This document shows positions 52,582 through 61,920 of a stretch of DNA of 64,000 nt, piece after piece. Every line of letters starts with the position of its first letter. Within the stretch, counting starts at the first letter, position 1. A program made the translations under genes and the position numbers. This stretch comes from Polaromonas sp. AET17H-212. GTDB taxonomy: Bacteria > Pseudomonadota > Gammaproteobacteria > Burkholderiales > Burkholderiaceae_C. Location: the NCBI RefSeq assembly GCF_002379085.1, contig NZ_NBZW01000011.1, positions 62,001-126,000 on the forward strand. The letters run 5' to 3'. A model generated the notes under the pieces. It worked only from the letters and a program-made list of their open reading frames with translations. It did no database searches and had not been told where the DNA came from.

Positions 52582-53664
52582 ATGAGTGCATTGGGTGGAT
52601 GGAGCAGTACCGGGGGATGGGGTGGATGGAGCAGCACCGGAGGATGGGGAGCGGGAGGCGGCGGAGGATCGGAACTCAACCCCATGCTGTCCGACGCATT
52701 GACGCAGAGCCGTGCGGCCTTGGTCGGTCCGTTCCAAGGTGCGACGCTGCCTATCGTGCTGCCAATACCACTGGACAAACCAGATCGCCTTGCGGAATGG
52801 GCCGTCGGTCCACGTCAGCAAATCTGTAGTCTCGAATTATTGTCGGGACTGCACTTTGGCACAAGTCAAGACAAGGAAACACTGATGCTAGGTTTTGTCG
52901 ATTTGGAAAATAGCCATTTCAAGGGTAGTTCTCTTGTTCGGCTAACGCGGCCCTCAGCACACATATTCAAGCAGCAAGCCGACTTGGTATCAAACTACGC
53001 TGAGCTCCGTCAATCTCGGGGAAGCGAAATTCTGACCGAAACAATCCCCCAAGTTCCATTCTGGGGTTCTGTGGTCGGCCTCACCGCCCATCGCCACAAA
53101 TGGACTTTGGAACTAATTGACCTTGCGTTGTTGCTTGCTTCGCATGTCGAGATGCGCTTCAAGCACGCCTTTGCTTGTCCGCGTCCGGTAGATCTGTCTC
53201 CGCAAATTCAGCCAATGATACCCACTCCCGGACACGCCAGCTGGCCTAGCGGCCACGCAACCGAAGCCTTCACCGTTGCGGCAGTTCTTCAATCACTGTT
53301 GCCACATGGCTCAAAATGCAAGGAGCAATTGGAGCGACAAGCCTCGCGTATTGCCGTGAACCGCACAGTGGCAGGCCTGCATTACCCGGTGGACAGCGCT
53401 GCAGGCCGGCTACTGGGGACTGCGCTGGCAGATTTTTTTGTAGCTCGCTGTACCGGCAAGCTCAAACTGCATGAGCGCGGTTTTGTCGGTCCCAAGTTCC
53501 ACGGCCCCAAAGACACCGAGATCGACTTCGACCCACGCATCTCCATGACAGACAACAAGAGCGGCTACTACGAATACTCGTCGTCGGCATCGGCCATTGC
53601 CGCCTCGCCTCTGCTTGAATTCATGTGGACCAAAGCCGCCAAAGAGTGGCAACCCCTCAAGTAA
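52582..53664 (+). CDS. PAP2/vanadium-haloperoxidase-fold protein with Gly-Trp repeat tail
   Basis: A 360-aa protein. Residues 35-290 have the vanadium haloperoxidase/PAP2 phosphatase site: KHAFACPRP (Lys194...Arg201), WPSGHATEAF (Ser223-Gly224-His225) and NRTVAGLHYPVD (Arg261...His267). Vanadate and phosphate sites look alike, so haloperoxidase or acid phosphatase are both possible. Residues 5-22 are two perfect copies of GGWSSTGGW, then GAGGGGG, an unusual tail outside the fold carrying four Trp (7, 13, 16, 22). The start at 52582 is supported by AAGGAGA seven bases upstream, so the tail is translated. It lies 70 bp after the halogenase and 7 bp before the subtilase. No signal peptide. Confidence 0.85.
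   Translation: MSALGGWSSTGGWGGWSSTGGWGAGGGGGSELNPMLSDALTQSRAALVGPFQGATLPIVLPIPLDKPDRLAEWAVGPRQQICSLELLSGLHFGTSQDKETLMLGFVDLENSHFKGSSLVRLTRPSAHIFKQQADLVSNYAELRQSRGSEILTETIPQVPFWGSVVGLTAHRHKWTLELIDLALLLASHVEMRFKHAFACPRPVDLSPQIQPMIPTPGHASWPSGHATEAFTVAAVLQSLLPHGSKCKEQLERQASRIAVNRTVAGLHYPVDSAAGRLLGTALADFFVARCTGKLKLHERGFVGPKFHGPKDTEIDFDPRISMTDNKSGYYEYSSSASAIAASPLLEFMWTKAAKEWQPLK
52594..52647 (+). repeat. Two 27-bp tandem units encoding GGWSSTGGW
   Basis: Two direct 27-bp copies (52594-52620 and 52621-52647) differ at only two bases, both silent. The identical peptide with silent DNA changes suggests selection on the peptide or a recent duplication. Confidence 0.9.
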
Positions 53665-53671
53665 GCCCGCC

Positions 53672-55642
53672 ATGAGCTGGACCAAACTACCCAAGGGCGA
53701 GTTCACGGGCATCGATTGGGCCAAGCCCAATGCCACCACCGGATTTGACCCCTACCTGGTATGGGCCGAGGCTGACAGCTTTTCCGGCTATGGCGACAAG
53801 CGGCCAAAATGGTTGCCGGTTGCCATCGAACTCAAGCCGGACACGACGGTGCAGCAGTTCATTGCCGCCGCGTCGTCCAAGTGGCTGCACGTGCCGCCCG
53901 TCTACACCAGCCGCGCGGCGCCTACTGGCTTGCGGTTTTGTACCGCAAGGGTCAGGCCGGCCTTTTTCAAACACTTCCAGCCAGGAGGCAGTTTGCATGC
54001 GCTGGTGCTGCGGCTTGAACTGGGTCTGCCGGCGGCGGAGTATGCCGACGACTCGGCGGTGAGTCCACCGGCAAAACCGCCCGTGCATTCGAGCGGCCCA
54101 GCCTGGCAGGCCGAGACCCAAGCCGAAGGCCTGCTGTCCGGCAAGGTCCTGGCGCTGATCGACGACAGCCTGGCGCTGGCTCATGCCAGTTTTCTTCATC
54201 AGGGCAAGGCGCGCACCCGCTACTTCTGGCGGCAGGACGCCCAGGGCAAGGGACGTACGCCCGAAAGCATGGGTTATGGCCACGAGTTAACCGCTGCCGA
54301 CATCAATGCCGCCATGCAGGCCAACACCTATAACGGCCTGGTGGACGAAAGCGCGGTCTACGTTGCGCTGGGGCTGTCTACCCTGGGCAGGAAGATGCCC
54401 AGGCGCGAGCACTTCTTTCACGCGCTGGATACGTCAGTCAGCCATGGCACCCATGTCATGGACCTGGCGGCCGGCCCGTGCACACTGCTGGCCCAGATGG
54501 CCAATGTGCCACCCACTTTCGACGCACCACCCAGTTGGGCGCTGGCCGATGACGACGCCAGCCGTGCGGCCTTGATTGCCGTACAACTGGACTACGACAC
54601 GGTGAGAGATACGTCTGGTGGTTCCATGAACGTGCATGTGCTCGACGGGTTGATGTACGTGCTGTCTCGCTGCGCCGCCGACGCCAAGGTGACGGCCAAC
54701 ATCAGCTTCGGCACGCTGGCCGGCCCGCATGATGGAACATCGCTGCTGGAAGCTGCGATGGATGAGCTGATTGGCTTGCTGCAAGGGCGCCTGCAGATCG
54801 CGCTGGCTGCCGGCAACAGCTACCAGCTGCGCACGCACGCCAATGCGACGCTACTAAAAAATGAGCAAGTTGTGCTTCATTGGCGGGCGCTACCCGACGA
54901 TTCGACCCAAAGTTTTGTGGAAATCTGGGTCGAGGAAGACCGCGACGGCCTGGAGATCGCCATCACCCCACCGGGGCGCGCGGCCTTGCCGCCGCTGAAG
55001 TTTGGCGAGTCGAGGATGTGGACGGGCGGCGGCAAGCAGCCGCTGTGCGCGCTGATTTACCCGAAGACTGTTGCCACCGGCCAGCGCGGCACCTGCGCCC
55101 TGCTCGCGGTCGCGCCCACGTTCAGTTTTGACGACAAGACGGCTACCGCACCGAACGGGGTGTGGCAGATCACGCTGACCAATACCGGCAAGAAGGCGGT
55201 CACCGTAGACGCTTATGTGGAGCGGGACGACGTGGTCATCGGCACCCGGGGCGGCGCGCGCCAGTCGCACTTCGAGGACGCGTGGTATGACACCAGCGGC
55301 AACCCGGACGCCTTCGTTGACCATCCCGACAACCCAAGCCTGATCCGGCGCAGCGGCAGCTTCAACAGCATTGCGACCGGCGCCAAAACGGTGTCCGTGG
55401 GCGGGACTCGCGTGGCGGGTCCGATGTGGGCGAAGTATTCTCCACGCAACCCCGACCCGGACGCCAGCCGACCGGAGCGCCCGGGCGTTGTGAAGATGCC
55501 AGCGACTCAGGCGTACAGCGACGAGAATCCGGTGCTTCTTGGACTCAAGGCCGCCGGTACGCGAAGTGGCGGGATAGCGCGGTTGGTCGGCACCAGCGAC
55601 GCTGCGCCCCAAATCACTCGCAAAGTGTTCAACGCAATGTGA
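53672..55642 (+). CDS. Subtilisin-like (S8) serine protease
   Basis: A 656-aa S8 family peptidase. The catalytic blocks are Asp165 in LALIDDSLALAH, His258 in SHGTHVMDLAAG and Ser642 in VGTSDAAPQ close to the C-terminus. AALAAGNSYQ-like ALAAGNS supplies the oxyanion Asn. Residues 1-150 form an unassigned N-terminal domain, and a beta-rich insert lies between about 400 and 560. There is no signal peptide, so the protease may work in the cytoplasm, as in maturation of a modified peptide or protein. ATG 53672 lies 7 bp after the PAP2-like gene without a strong ribosome site, suggesting coupled translation. It is more GC-rich than the two genes before it. Confidence 0.87.
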   Translation: MSWTKLPKGEFTGIDWAKPNATTGFDPYLVWAEADSFSGYGDKRPKWLPVAIELKPDTTVQQFIAAASSKWLHVPPVYTSRAAPTGLRFCTARVRPAFFKHFQPGGSLHALVLRLELGLPAAEYADDSAVSPPAKPPVHSSGPAWQAETQAEGLLSGKVLALIDDSLALAHASFLHQGKARTRYFWRQDAQGKGRTPESMGYGHELTAADINAAMQANTYNGLVDESAVYVALGLSTLGRKMPRREHFFHALDTSVSHGTHVMDLAAGPCTLLAQMANVPPTFDAPPSWALADDDASRAALIAVQLDYDTVRDTSGGSMNVHVLDGLMYVLSRCAADAKVTANISFGTLAGPHDGTSLLEAAMDELIGLLQGRLQIALAAGNSYQLRTHANATLLKNEQVVLHWRALPDDSTQSFVEIWVEEDRDGLEIAITPPGRAALPPLKFGESRMWTGGGKQPLCALIYPKTVATGQRGTCALLAVAPTFSFDDKTATAPNGVWQITLTNTGKKAVTVDAYVERDDVVIGTRGGARQSHFEDAWYDTSGNPDAFVDHPDNPSLIRRSGSFNSIATGAKTVSVGGTRVAGPMWAKYSPRNPDPDASRPERPGVVKMPATQAYSDENPVLLGLKAAGTRSGGIARLVGTSDAAPQITRKVFNAM

Positions 55643-55658
55643 GCATTGCTGCCGCTGC

Positions 55659-56318
55659 TTACCAGCGACTGGGCAGCTTCTTGAGCAAGGTGATGCGCCG
55701 GATGCCCAGTTCGATGTAGCCGCCTTTTTCGAGGTCTTTGAGCAGCCGGCTGACCATCTCGCGCGAGGCGCCCACGCGATTGGCGATGTCCTGATGGGTG
55801 ATGGACTCCAGCGTGGCGCTGCCGCCGGGTGCCTCGCCGGCGTCTTCCCGACGCTCTTCAAGCAGGGCGACCAGCCGCCCATAGACATCGAGCAGCGCCA
55901 TGTTTCGCGCTGTCTCTGTGGCAGAACGGGCCCGGCGTATCACCTGAACCACAAGATTGATGGCGAATTCAGGTTGTTCCACCAGGTGTTCGCTGACATC
56001 GGTCCGGCTCAGCACCGCGCAAGTGCAGGGCTCCAGCGTCATCACCGAGGCAGAGCGGGGCCCACCATCGAGCGACATCTCACCAAAATAGTCGCCCGCA
56101 TTGATCGTCCCGTAAGTGATTTCGCGTCCGCCTTCGTCCATGGCGAACACCTTGACACTGCCCTTGAGCAGGACGAACAGGCTGTCGCCGGACTCCCCCT
56201 CGTTGATCAACACCGCATTTTTTCGGTAGGTCCGCAACACGCCGCGGCGCGCCAGGGATTGCAACTCGGGAACCAGTGGCGTGTAAAGGTCTTCGTTGGA
56301 AGGGAGTGACGTGCTCAT
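55659..56318 (-). CDS. Crp/Fnr-family transcriptional regulator
   Basis: A 219-aa regulator with a cyclic-nucleotide-binding domain (about 20-130, GESGDSLFVLLKGSVKVFAM and AGDYFGEMSLDGGPRSASV) and a C-terminal winged HTH (about 150-215, THQDIANRVGASREMVSRLL). FGEMSL...RSASV resembles the cAMP phosphate-binding cassette, so cAMP binding is plausible. No Fnr-type cysteine set. It starts at ATG 56318 and is convergent with the subtilase. With a class III cyclase encoded at 48060, a cAMP link is possible but only inferred. Confidence 0.9.
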   Translation of the reverse strand: MSTSLPSNEDLYTPLVPELQSLARRGVLRTYRKNAVLINEGESGDSLFVLLKGSVKVFAMDEGGREITYGTINAGDYFGEMSLDGGPRSASVMTLEPCTCAVLSRTDVSEHLVEQPEFAINLVVQVIRRARSATETARNMALLDVYGRLVALLEERREDAGEAPGGSATLESITHQDIANRVGASREMVSRLLKDLEKGGYIELGIRRITLLKKLPSRW

Positions 56319-56382
56319 GGTGAGCCGTAATCTAGCACGCGGCGGGCGCCGGTGTGGGCCGCGTCGGGGCGACAAGCCCTTT

Positions 56383-57039
56383 TCAGTGAATTTGGGCCAG
56401 GTGCACAGGTGCCACCGGTGGCAAAACGGCGACACGGTTCACCAGTTCACGTACGCCACTGGAGCCGGTTTTTGCACAAAGGCTGCGCACATGGCTGCGT
56501 ACCGTGGACACAGCAACCTTCAGCTGGACGGCAATTTCGGGCGTGCTCAAGCCCCGGCACAAAATGGCCAACACCTGCTCTTCCGTCTGGGTCAGCCCGT
56601 AACTGCGCGCAAAGAAGCCAAACATGCCGGATTCGCAGACTTCGGCTCGCGCAAAAAACAAAGCAATGCGGACATCCCAGGCCTCGGCGTCGGGCTTGAG
56701 GGGCACGACGGCCAGCGTCAGGGTCAGCCCACCGCCAGTCACATTGATCAGGCTGCGTTTGCCGGCCACCGCCATGCTCAAGGCCTGTTGAAGCGTTCGG
56801 CCGTCTGCCGACGTCACGGCATGAATCTCCCCATCCAGCCTGTCGAGCACGCGATGGCGACTCAGTTCCGTGCGCGCCACCCTGTTGGCGTGGATGATCC
56901 GGCCGTGCTCCCCCACCACAATGACGCCGTGGCCCAGCACGTCAACCAGCAGCGACAGCACATCCGGACCCGAGTCCGGACGGTTCGCGTCCACGGACAG
57001 GGAAGCATCCAGGAATCCAGCGGTCAACAGGTTGTTCAT
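56383..57039 (-). CDS. LuxR-type regulator with PAS-like sensory domain
   Basis: A 218-aa regulator. The N-terminal half (about 25-130, LGHGVIVVGEHGRIIHANRV) is PAS-like. The C-terminal LuxR HTH (about 145-205) contains LTQTEEQVLAILCRGLSTPE followed by IAVQLKVAVSTVRSHVRSLC. No receiver domain. It begins MNNLLTAGFL at 57039. It is between the Crp-type regulator and the hybrid kinase on the same strand; the targets are unknown. Confidence 0.86.
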   Translation of the reverse strand: MNNLLTAGFLDASLSVDANRPDSGPDVLSLLVDVLGHGVIVVGEHGRIIHANRVARTELSRHRVLDRLDGEIHAVTSADGRTLQQALSMAVAGKRSLINVTGGGLTLTLAVVPLKPDAEAWDVRIALFFARAEVCESGMFGFFARSYGLTQTEEQVLAILCRGLSTPEIAVQLKVAVSTVRSHVRSLCAKTGSSGVRELVNRVAVLPPVAPVHLAQIH

Positions 57040-57269
57040 CTTCAGGGCCTGGTTGTTACAGGGTGTTAAGCGTATGGAGCCTGCCCGATTCTGGGTAGTG
57101 AATATGGGCCCTCGTTTCTGCGCACAAAGTCACAACCTGAAGTGGGCGCCAGATGATTCGCAGGCCGCAGCTGACCGGCCCGGATGACGTCCCGGTACCC
57201 TGCGCCTTTCGAATTCGGGGACTGCGATAGAAGTCGGTACAAACTTTTTATGAAAAAGACGGTGCAGAC

Positions 57270-60200
57270 TCAGACCCAGGTGTCAAGGATGGCACTGGTT
57301 TTGGCCCAGTAGGTCTGCAGCCTCTCAAACTGCGGGAGGGCGTCGGCCGGGACCTCACCGGTTTTTGCCACCAGTTCCAGCTCACTGCACACGGCCTGCA
57401 TGGCGACGGCACCGACATTGCCGGTCGCGCCTATGAGGGCATGGGTTGCCCACGCCAGGCCGGCAGCATCGCCGGCACGGATGCTCTCCTCGATGGCGCT
57501 CAGGCGCTGCGAGGCATCGGCGACAAACAGACCGATCACCTCACGCGTCATGGTCAGCGCGTCATCGTCGAACTCCTTGAACTGGGCCAGCCGCTCCAGA
57601 TCCATCAGCACAGGTTCAACTGCAGGCAGGAGGCCGCTTTTGGACGTCGGCACCACGGCCCGCGGCCCGCCGGTGACCGCCTGGCCACGCCCCGGGGGAG
57701 CCGTTGCAAAGCCGCCAGAGCCTCCCGCTGCCGCCGCCATCATGGGCAGCCAGCGCTCCAGCGCCTGGGCCAACGCGGCAACATGCAGCGGTTTGGTCAG
57801 GTAGTCGTCCATGCCCGCCGCCATGCAACGGGCGCGGTCTTCCGGGGAGGCGGCCGCAGTCAGCGCAATGATGGGGGGCGCCTTCCTGCCCATCATGGCC
57901 TGAATTTGCTGGGTGGCCTGAAAGCCGTTCATGCGCGGCATGTTGACGTCCATCAGCACCGCACCAAAGCGCGAGCCCGCACCGTGGGCGCGGGCCACGG
58001 CCTGCACCGCCTCGCGCCCGTCCAGCGCGGTGGCCGTGTGGTAGCCCAGCCTGGCCAGCATGGCGCAGGCTACCTTGAGATTGACAGCGTTGTCGTCCAC
58101 CACCAGCAAGGTCAGGTTTTTCGCAGCAGGCGTGCCTTCGGTGGGGGGTGATTCCGATGAAAGGCTGCGGCTGCCCGGTACCGACAGGCAGCGTGCCAGC
58201 GCGTCGAACAATTGCCGCTGCCGGGCGGGCTTGAGCAGCCGCGCCTCGAACAGCCGGGCGGCCTCATGGCCTGGCGGCATGAACCCGGACGTCAGCAGCA
58301 CCAGCGGTATCCCGGCCAGCGGCGCCGTGGCCTTGACGACGCGTGAAAGCGCCACGCCATCCATTTCAGGCATGTGCATGTCGGTGATGATGATGTCTGG
58401 CAGCGCGCCCCCGCCTTGCGCCTGCGCCAACGCCTGCAAGGCCTGGGCGCCGGACTCAGCGGTACGGACCTGCATGCCCCACAGTTGGAGCTGTCGCGTC
58501 AGGACCCGGACATTGGTGATGTGGTCGTCCACCACCAGCGCGCGCTTGCCATGCAGGGCGGCCGCATCGACAGCCGCCGCCGCGGGCGGCAGTTCGGCCG
58601 GCGGCGCCTGGACCGTGAACCAGAAGGTGGAGCCCTTTCCCGGCACGCTGTCCACACCGATGTCGCCGTCCATGAGTTCGACCAGCCGCTTGCAGATCGC
58701 CAGCCCCAAGCCAGTGCCGCCGTACTTGCGCGTGGTGGAAGCGTCTACCTGGGTGAAGGCCTGGAACAGCGAGCCCACGCGGTCGGACGGAATGCCGATG
58801 CCGGAATCGGACACGCGGAATTCGACGCGCACCCGGGCCGGGTCAGCGGGGTTGGGCAAGGAACGCGCACTCACGGTCACTTCGCCTTTTTCCGTGAATT
58901 TGACGGCATTGTTGATCAGGTTGATTAGCACCTGGCGGATACGCGTCACGTCCCCGGAAATCGCTGCCGGCACTGCCGGCGAGCCGTTGCCCGCAACTTC
59001 CGGCAGGTCCACGATCAGCTCCAGGTTTTTTTCCCGGGCGCGGGGAGCGGCAATGTCGCAGGCCTCCTCAATGGCACTGCGCAGGCTCAGGGGTTCAGAT
59101 TCCAGATCCAGCTTGCCCGACTCGATTTTCGAGAAATCCAGGATGTCGTTGATGACGGCCAGCAACTGGTCGCTCGACAGGCGGATGGTCTGCAGGTAGT
59201 CGCTTTGCTCGTCGTCCAGCGCGGTCTCGGCGAGCAGGGTGCTCATGCCCACCACGCCGTTCAGGGGGGTGCGGATCTCGTGGCTCATGGTCGCCAGAAA
59301 GGCGGCTTTGGCCCGGGCCGCCTGCAAGGCCTCTTCCCGCGAGGCGAGCAGTTCGACCGTGCGCTGCGCCACCCGCTCCTCCAGCCGCTCGTTGGCCTCT
59401 TCAATCACCCGGGCTTTGGCCTGCACCTCGGCACGGTAATGCCGCAGTTGCTCGGCGCTGGAGTGCATGACCCGCGAAAGCTCCATGACCTCCCGCAGAT
59501 GCGTGCCGCTGTCAATGCGCGGCACTTCACCCCGCCCGAGCTTTTGCGCCGCCACGCTCAGGCGCTTGAGCCGGCGCCCGATGCGGTTGGCGACATAAAG
59601 CGCCGCTGCCGCCCCGAGCAGGACCAGCACGCCAATGAGGGCCAGGGACACCTTCCAGGCGCGGGAGATCTCGGCGGTGAAATCACTCTCGGGGGCGGCC
59701 ACCACCAGGGTCCAGCGCAAGCCCGCTGATTCGCCGAAGGGGCGCTGCACCATCAGCAGGGTGCCATCCTGCAGGGGCAACCGCTGCAACGCCGTGTTGA
59801 CGGCCACCGAATCCTCGCGCTTGCGGGCCTGCTCGCGCTGCAGCGCTGCAAAACTTTCGCGAATCACCGGGTTCGCGCTGTGCTGGGGGCTTCGGCGTGC
59901 CGACTGCCCCGGCGCATCGTCGAACAAGGGGTCCCCGGCCGACCCGGCGACCAGCCACCCCTGCTCGTCCACCACGAAAGCAGCACCGCGTGCGCTGATG
60001 CGCTGCGTTTGCAGCAGGTCGGCCAACCGCTGCAGATACAGGTCCACACCAAACACGCCCGCGGCGCCGCCGTCTGCGTCGTACACCGGCTGGGACAGTG
60101 TCACGAACAGCTGCGGTTTACCGGGAACCGTCTGAATTGGGGAGAACACGCGGCCCTTGGCGACCAGCGCCCCCTGGTACCAGCCCCGGGTGCGAGGCTC

Positions 60201-60722
60201 GAAGTAGGGTTGCGCGACCGCCAGGGGACGGCTGCGGTCGCCGGGCCGACGCGCCGCGAATGCCTGAAGACCGGTGTCGGCGGGGCTGCGGAACTGCACC
60301 GTCGTGCCGCCGCTTGCGTTTTCCACCGAAAAATACTCGCCCCGGCTGTTGCCGTAATACAGGTGGGGCACATCCGCTGACTGCCGGCCCAGCGCGAACG
60401 CCATGGGCTCAAAGGCCGCGCTCTGGCGCAGCCAGTCTCGGGCCTGCTCGGTCTGGGTTGGGTTCAGGCGCTCGGGAAACAGGCCGTTCAGTATGGTGTG
60501 CGCCTGCCCCAAATGGGCTTCCGTTCCCGACTGCACCCTGGCCGCCACGTCGAACAGAATGCCCCCGGCCAGTTCCTGCACCGCCTGGTCACTGCTGCGC
60601 GCCATGAGCCAGGCCACCAGCCCCGCCGGCACGAGCGAAAACACCAGCAAGCTGGCCACCAGGACCCGGCGCAGGGAAAATGTTTTCCCTGGCTTGGCGC
60701 GGAGGGCTCCCGACACACCCAC
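57270..60722 (-). CDS. Hybrid sensor histidine kinase (Cache-HAMP-HisKA-HATPase-REC-REC-Hpt)
   Basis: An 1150-aa membrane kinase with transmembrane helices at about 18-42 and 350-372, a Cache sensor between ([40 protein letters not shown]), a HAMP, and HisKA with the His of [20 protein letters not shown]. HATPase_c follows ([24 protein letters not shown]), then two receivers ([26 protein letters not shown]) and a C-terminal Hpt with the His of [13 protein letters not shown]. It is a full phosphorelay in one chain (BarA-like). The start is GTG at 60722 (another GTG at 60716), directly after the REC-cyclase stop, so the two are coupled. The signal is likely a small ligand outside the membrane. 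Confidence 0.94.
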   Translation of the reverse strand: MGVSGALRAKPGKTFSLRRVLVASLLVFSLVPAGLVAWLMARSSDQAVQELAGGILFDVAARVQSGTEAHLGQAHTILNGLFPERLNPTQTEQARDWLRQSAAFEPMAFALGRQSADVPHLYYGNSRGEYFSVENASGGTTVQFRSPADTGLQAFAARRPGDRSRPLAVAQPYFEPRTRGWYQGALVAKGRVFSPIQTVPGKPQLFVTLSQPVYDADGGAAGVFGVDLYLQRLADLLQTQRISARGAAFVVDEQGWLVAGSAGDPLFDDAPGQSARRSPQHSANPVIRESFAALQREQARKREDSVAVNTALQRLPLQDGTLLMVQRPFGESAGLRWTLVVAAPESDFTAEISRAWKVSLALIGVLVLLGAAAALYVANRIGRRLKRLSVAAQKLGRGEVPRIDSGTHLREVMELSRVMHSSAEQLRHYRAEVQAKARVIEEANERLEERVAQRTVELLASREEALQAARAKAAFLATMSHEIRTPLNGVVGMSTLLAETALDDEQSDYLQTIRLSSDQLLAVINDILDFSKIESGKLDLESEPLSLRSAIEEACDIAAPRAREKNLELIVDLPEVAGNGSPAVPAAISGDVTRIRQVLINLINNAVKFTEKGEVTVSARSLPNPADPARVRVEFRVSDSGIGIPSDRVGSLFQAFTQVDASTTRKYGGTGLGLAICKRLVELMDGDIGVDSVPGKGSTFWFTVQAPPAELPPAAAAVDAAALHGKRALVVDDHITNVRVLTRQLQLWGMQVRTAESGAQALQALAQAQGGGALPDIIITDMHMPEMDGVALSRVVKATAPLAGIPLVLLTSGFMPPGHEAARLFEARLLKPARQRQLFDALARCLSVPGSRSLSSESPPTEGTPAAKNLTLLVVDDNAVNLKVACAMLARLGYHTATALDGREAVQAVARAHGAGSRFGAVLMDVNMPRMNGFQATQQIQAMMGRKAPPIIALTAAASPEDRARCMAAGMDDYLTKPLHVAALAQALERWLPMMAAAAGGSGGFATAPPGRGQAVTGGPRAVVPTSKSGLLPAVEPVLMDLERLAQFKEFDDDALTMTREVIGLFVADASQRLSAIEESIRAGDAAGLAWATHALIGATGNVGAVAMQAVCSELELVAKTGEVPADALPQFERLQTYWAKTSAILDTWV

Positions 60723-60725
60723 TTG

Positions 60726-61844
60726 TCAGGCGAGCGCCAGGCCCAGCAACTCGGCGGCATCGATGGCGGCGGTGCGGCCGGGCAGGGACACCAGCGCCCG
60801 TCCACCGGTGTTCACCGCGCCCGTGACGCCGCGCAACATGGCCACACTGGCTGCAATTCGCCATCCCGCCTTGTGGGCCTGCTTTTGCAGGAGCAGGGTC
60901 GCGCTCACCGTGTCGCCCACCGGCAGTATCTGCACACTGCCATGCAGGGGATCTGCAAGTCTGGCCAGCGCCACCGGGCCGCTGTTCAAGGCCACGCTGA
61001 CATCAAAACGCGGCAGCCTTTGCCCGGGGAAATGGGAATTGAGAAACTGCTGCACCCGTTTGGCCGAGTCGATCAGGCCCAGGGCGGCCCGGGCGGCACG
61101 CAACCCATGGTTGACCGAGGTCGTGTCCGTGCTGTCGACGAAAACGACCATCAGGCCCTCGCCAACAAACTGCATGTGGCGGGCGCCAAACAGGTGCACG
61201 GTATCGCCGGCATTGTTGTAGAACTGGCGCACCACATCGCTCAGCTCCGTGCTGGAAAGTTTTTCAGCCAGCCCCGCGTAGTTGAGCACGTCGACGAACA
61301 GGACAGTTGCATTCGAAAACTTCTCGTCCTGCCCAGAAGCATCCGCCGCAGGCCATTTGTCGCTCAGTTCGGCGGCCAGCTTTTTTTCATACAGGCGGCC
61401 CAGGTGCTGCTTCTGCTCCTCCAGGGCGGCCTGCACCGCAGCCTCCACGGTCATGACTTGTACGGCCGCCTGCATGTGCCGCTTGTTCAGCTGGGCCGCG
61501 GCAGCCTCGCGCAACTCGCCGGGGCGGAAGGGTTTGGTGATGTAGTCGTCGGCGCCACTGGTCATGCCGATGCGCATATGGGCCCGCTCCTGCAGCGAGG
61601 TCAGCAGGACTACAGGCGTGGCCAGGATGGCCGGATCGGCACGCAGGGCCTGCAGCATCGCAAACCCGTCCATCACCGGCATCTGTACATCGCTGATGAC
61701 CAGATCCGGCTTGTTCTGGCGCACCAGTTCGAGCCCGGATAGGCCGTTGTCGGCCGACAACACGTCGTACCCGTCTTTCCGAAGCACCGATGCCACCAGT
61801 GTCCGCGTGGCGGCATCGTCTTCCATGACCACTATCAGAGGCAT
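60726..61844 (-). CDS. Receiver-cyclase-like response regulator with altered catalytic residues
   Basis: A 372-aa protein. Residues 1-120 are a receiver (VVMEDDAATR; phospho-Asp in LVISDVQMPVMDG; DDYITKPF). After a helical linker, residues about 180-350 form a class III cyclase fold (ATVLFVDVLNYAGLAEKLSS). The first metal Asp is kept, but the second GDG is GEG, and the VN..xR segment reads GDTVSATLLLQ. The transition-state Asn and Arg are thus Ser and Leu. It is probably catalytically dead or altered and may work as a binding output. It is upstream of and coupled to the hybrid kinase, its likely phosphodonor. Confidence 0.83.
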   Translation of the reverse strand: MPLIVVMEDDAATRTLVASVLRKDGYDVLSADNGLSGLELVRQNKPDLVISDVQMPVMDGFAMLQALRADPAILATPVVLLTSLQERAHMRIGMTSGADDYITKPFRPGELREAAAAQLNKRHMQAAVQVMTVEAAVQAALEEQKQHLGRLYEKKLAAELSDKWPAADASGQDEKFSNATVLFVDVLNYAGLAEKLSSTELSDVVRQFYNNAGDTVHLFGARHMQFVGEGLMVVFVDSTDTTSVNHGLRAARAALGLIDSAKRVQQFLNSHFPGQRLPRFDVSVALNSGPVALARLADPLHGSVQILPVGDTVSATLLLQKQAHKAGWRIAASVAMLRGVTGAVNTGGRALVSLPGRTAAIDAAELLGLALA

Positions 61845-61920
61845 TTTTTATCCCAGGCATTAACCGAAGCGCGACCAGCCCCCTAGCTTACACAATTTGT
61901 TACCAAACAAAAGGTTTTGG

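Noticed and set aside
52582..52671. A free-standing RiPP precursor peptide gene at the GGWSSTGGW repeat
   Set aside because: There is no stop codon after the repeat; it is continuous with the PAP2/haloperoxidase-like protein. It was kept only as a tail of that protein.
60726..61844. Functional adenylate cyclase in the REC-cyclase gene
   Set aside because: The second metal Asp and the Asn/Arg transition-state pair are replaced, so activity is not assumed.
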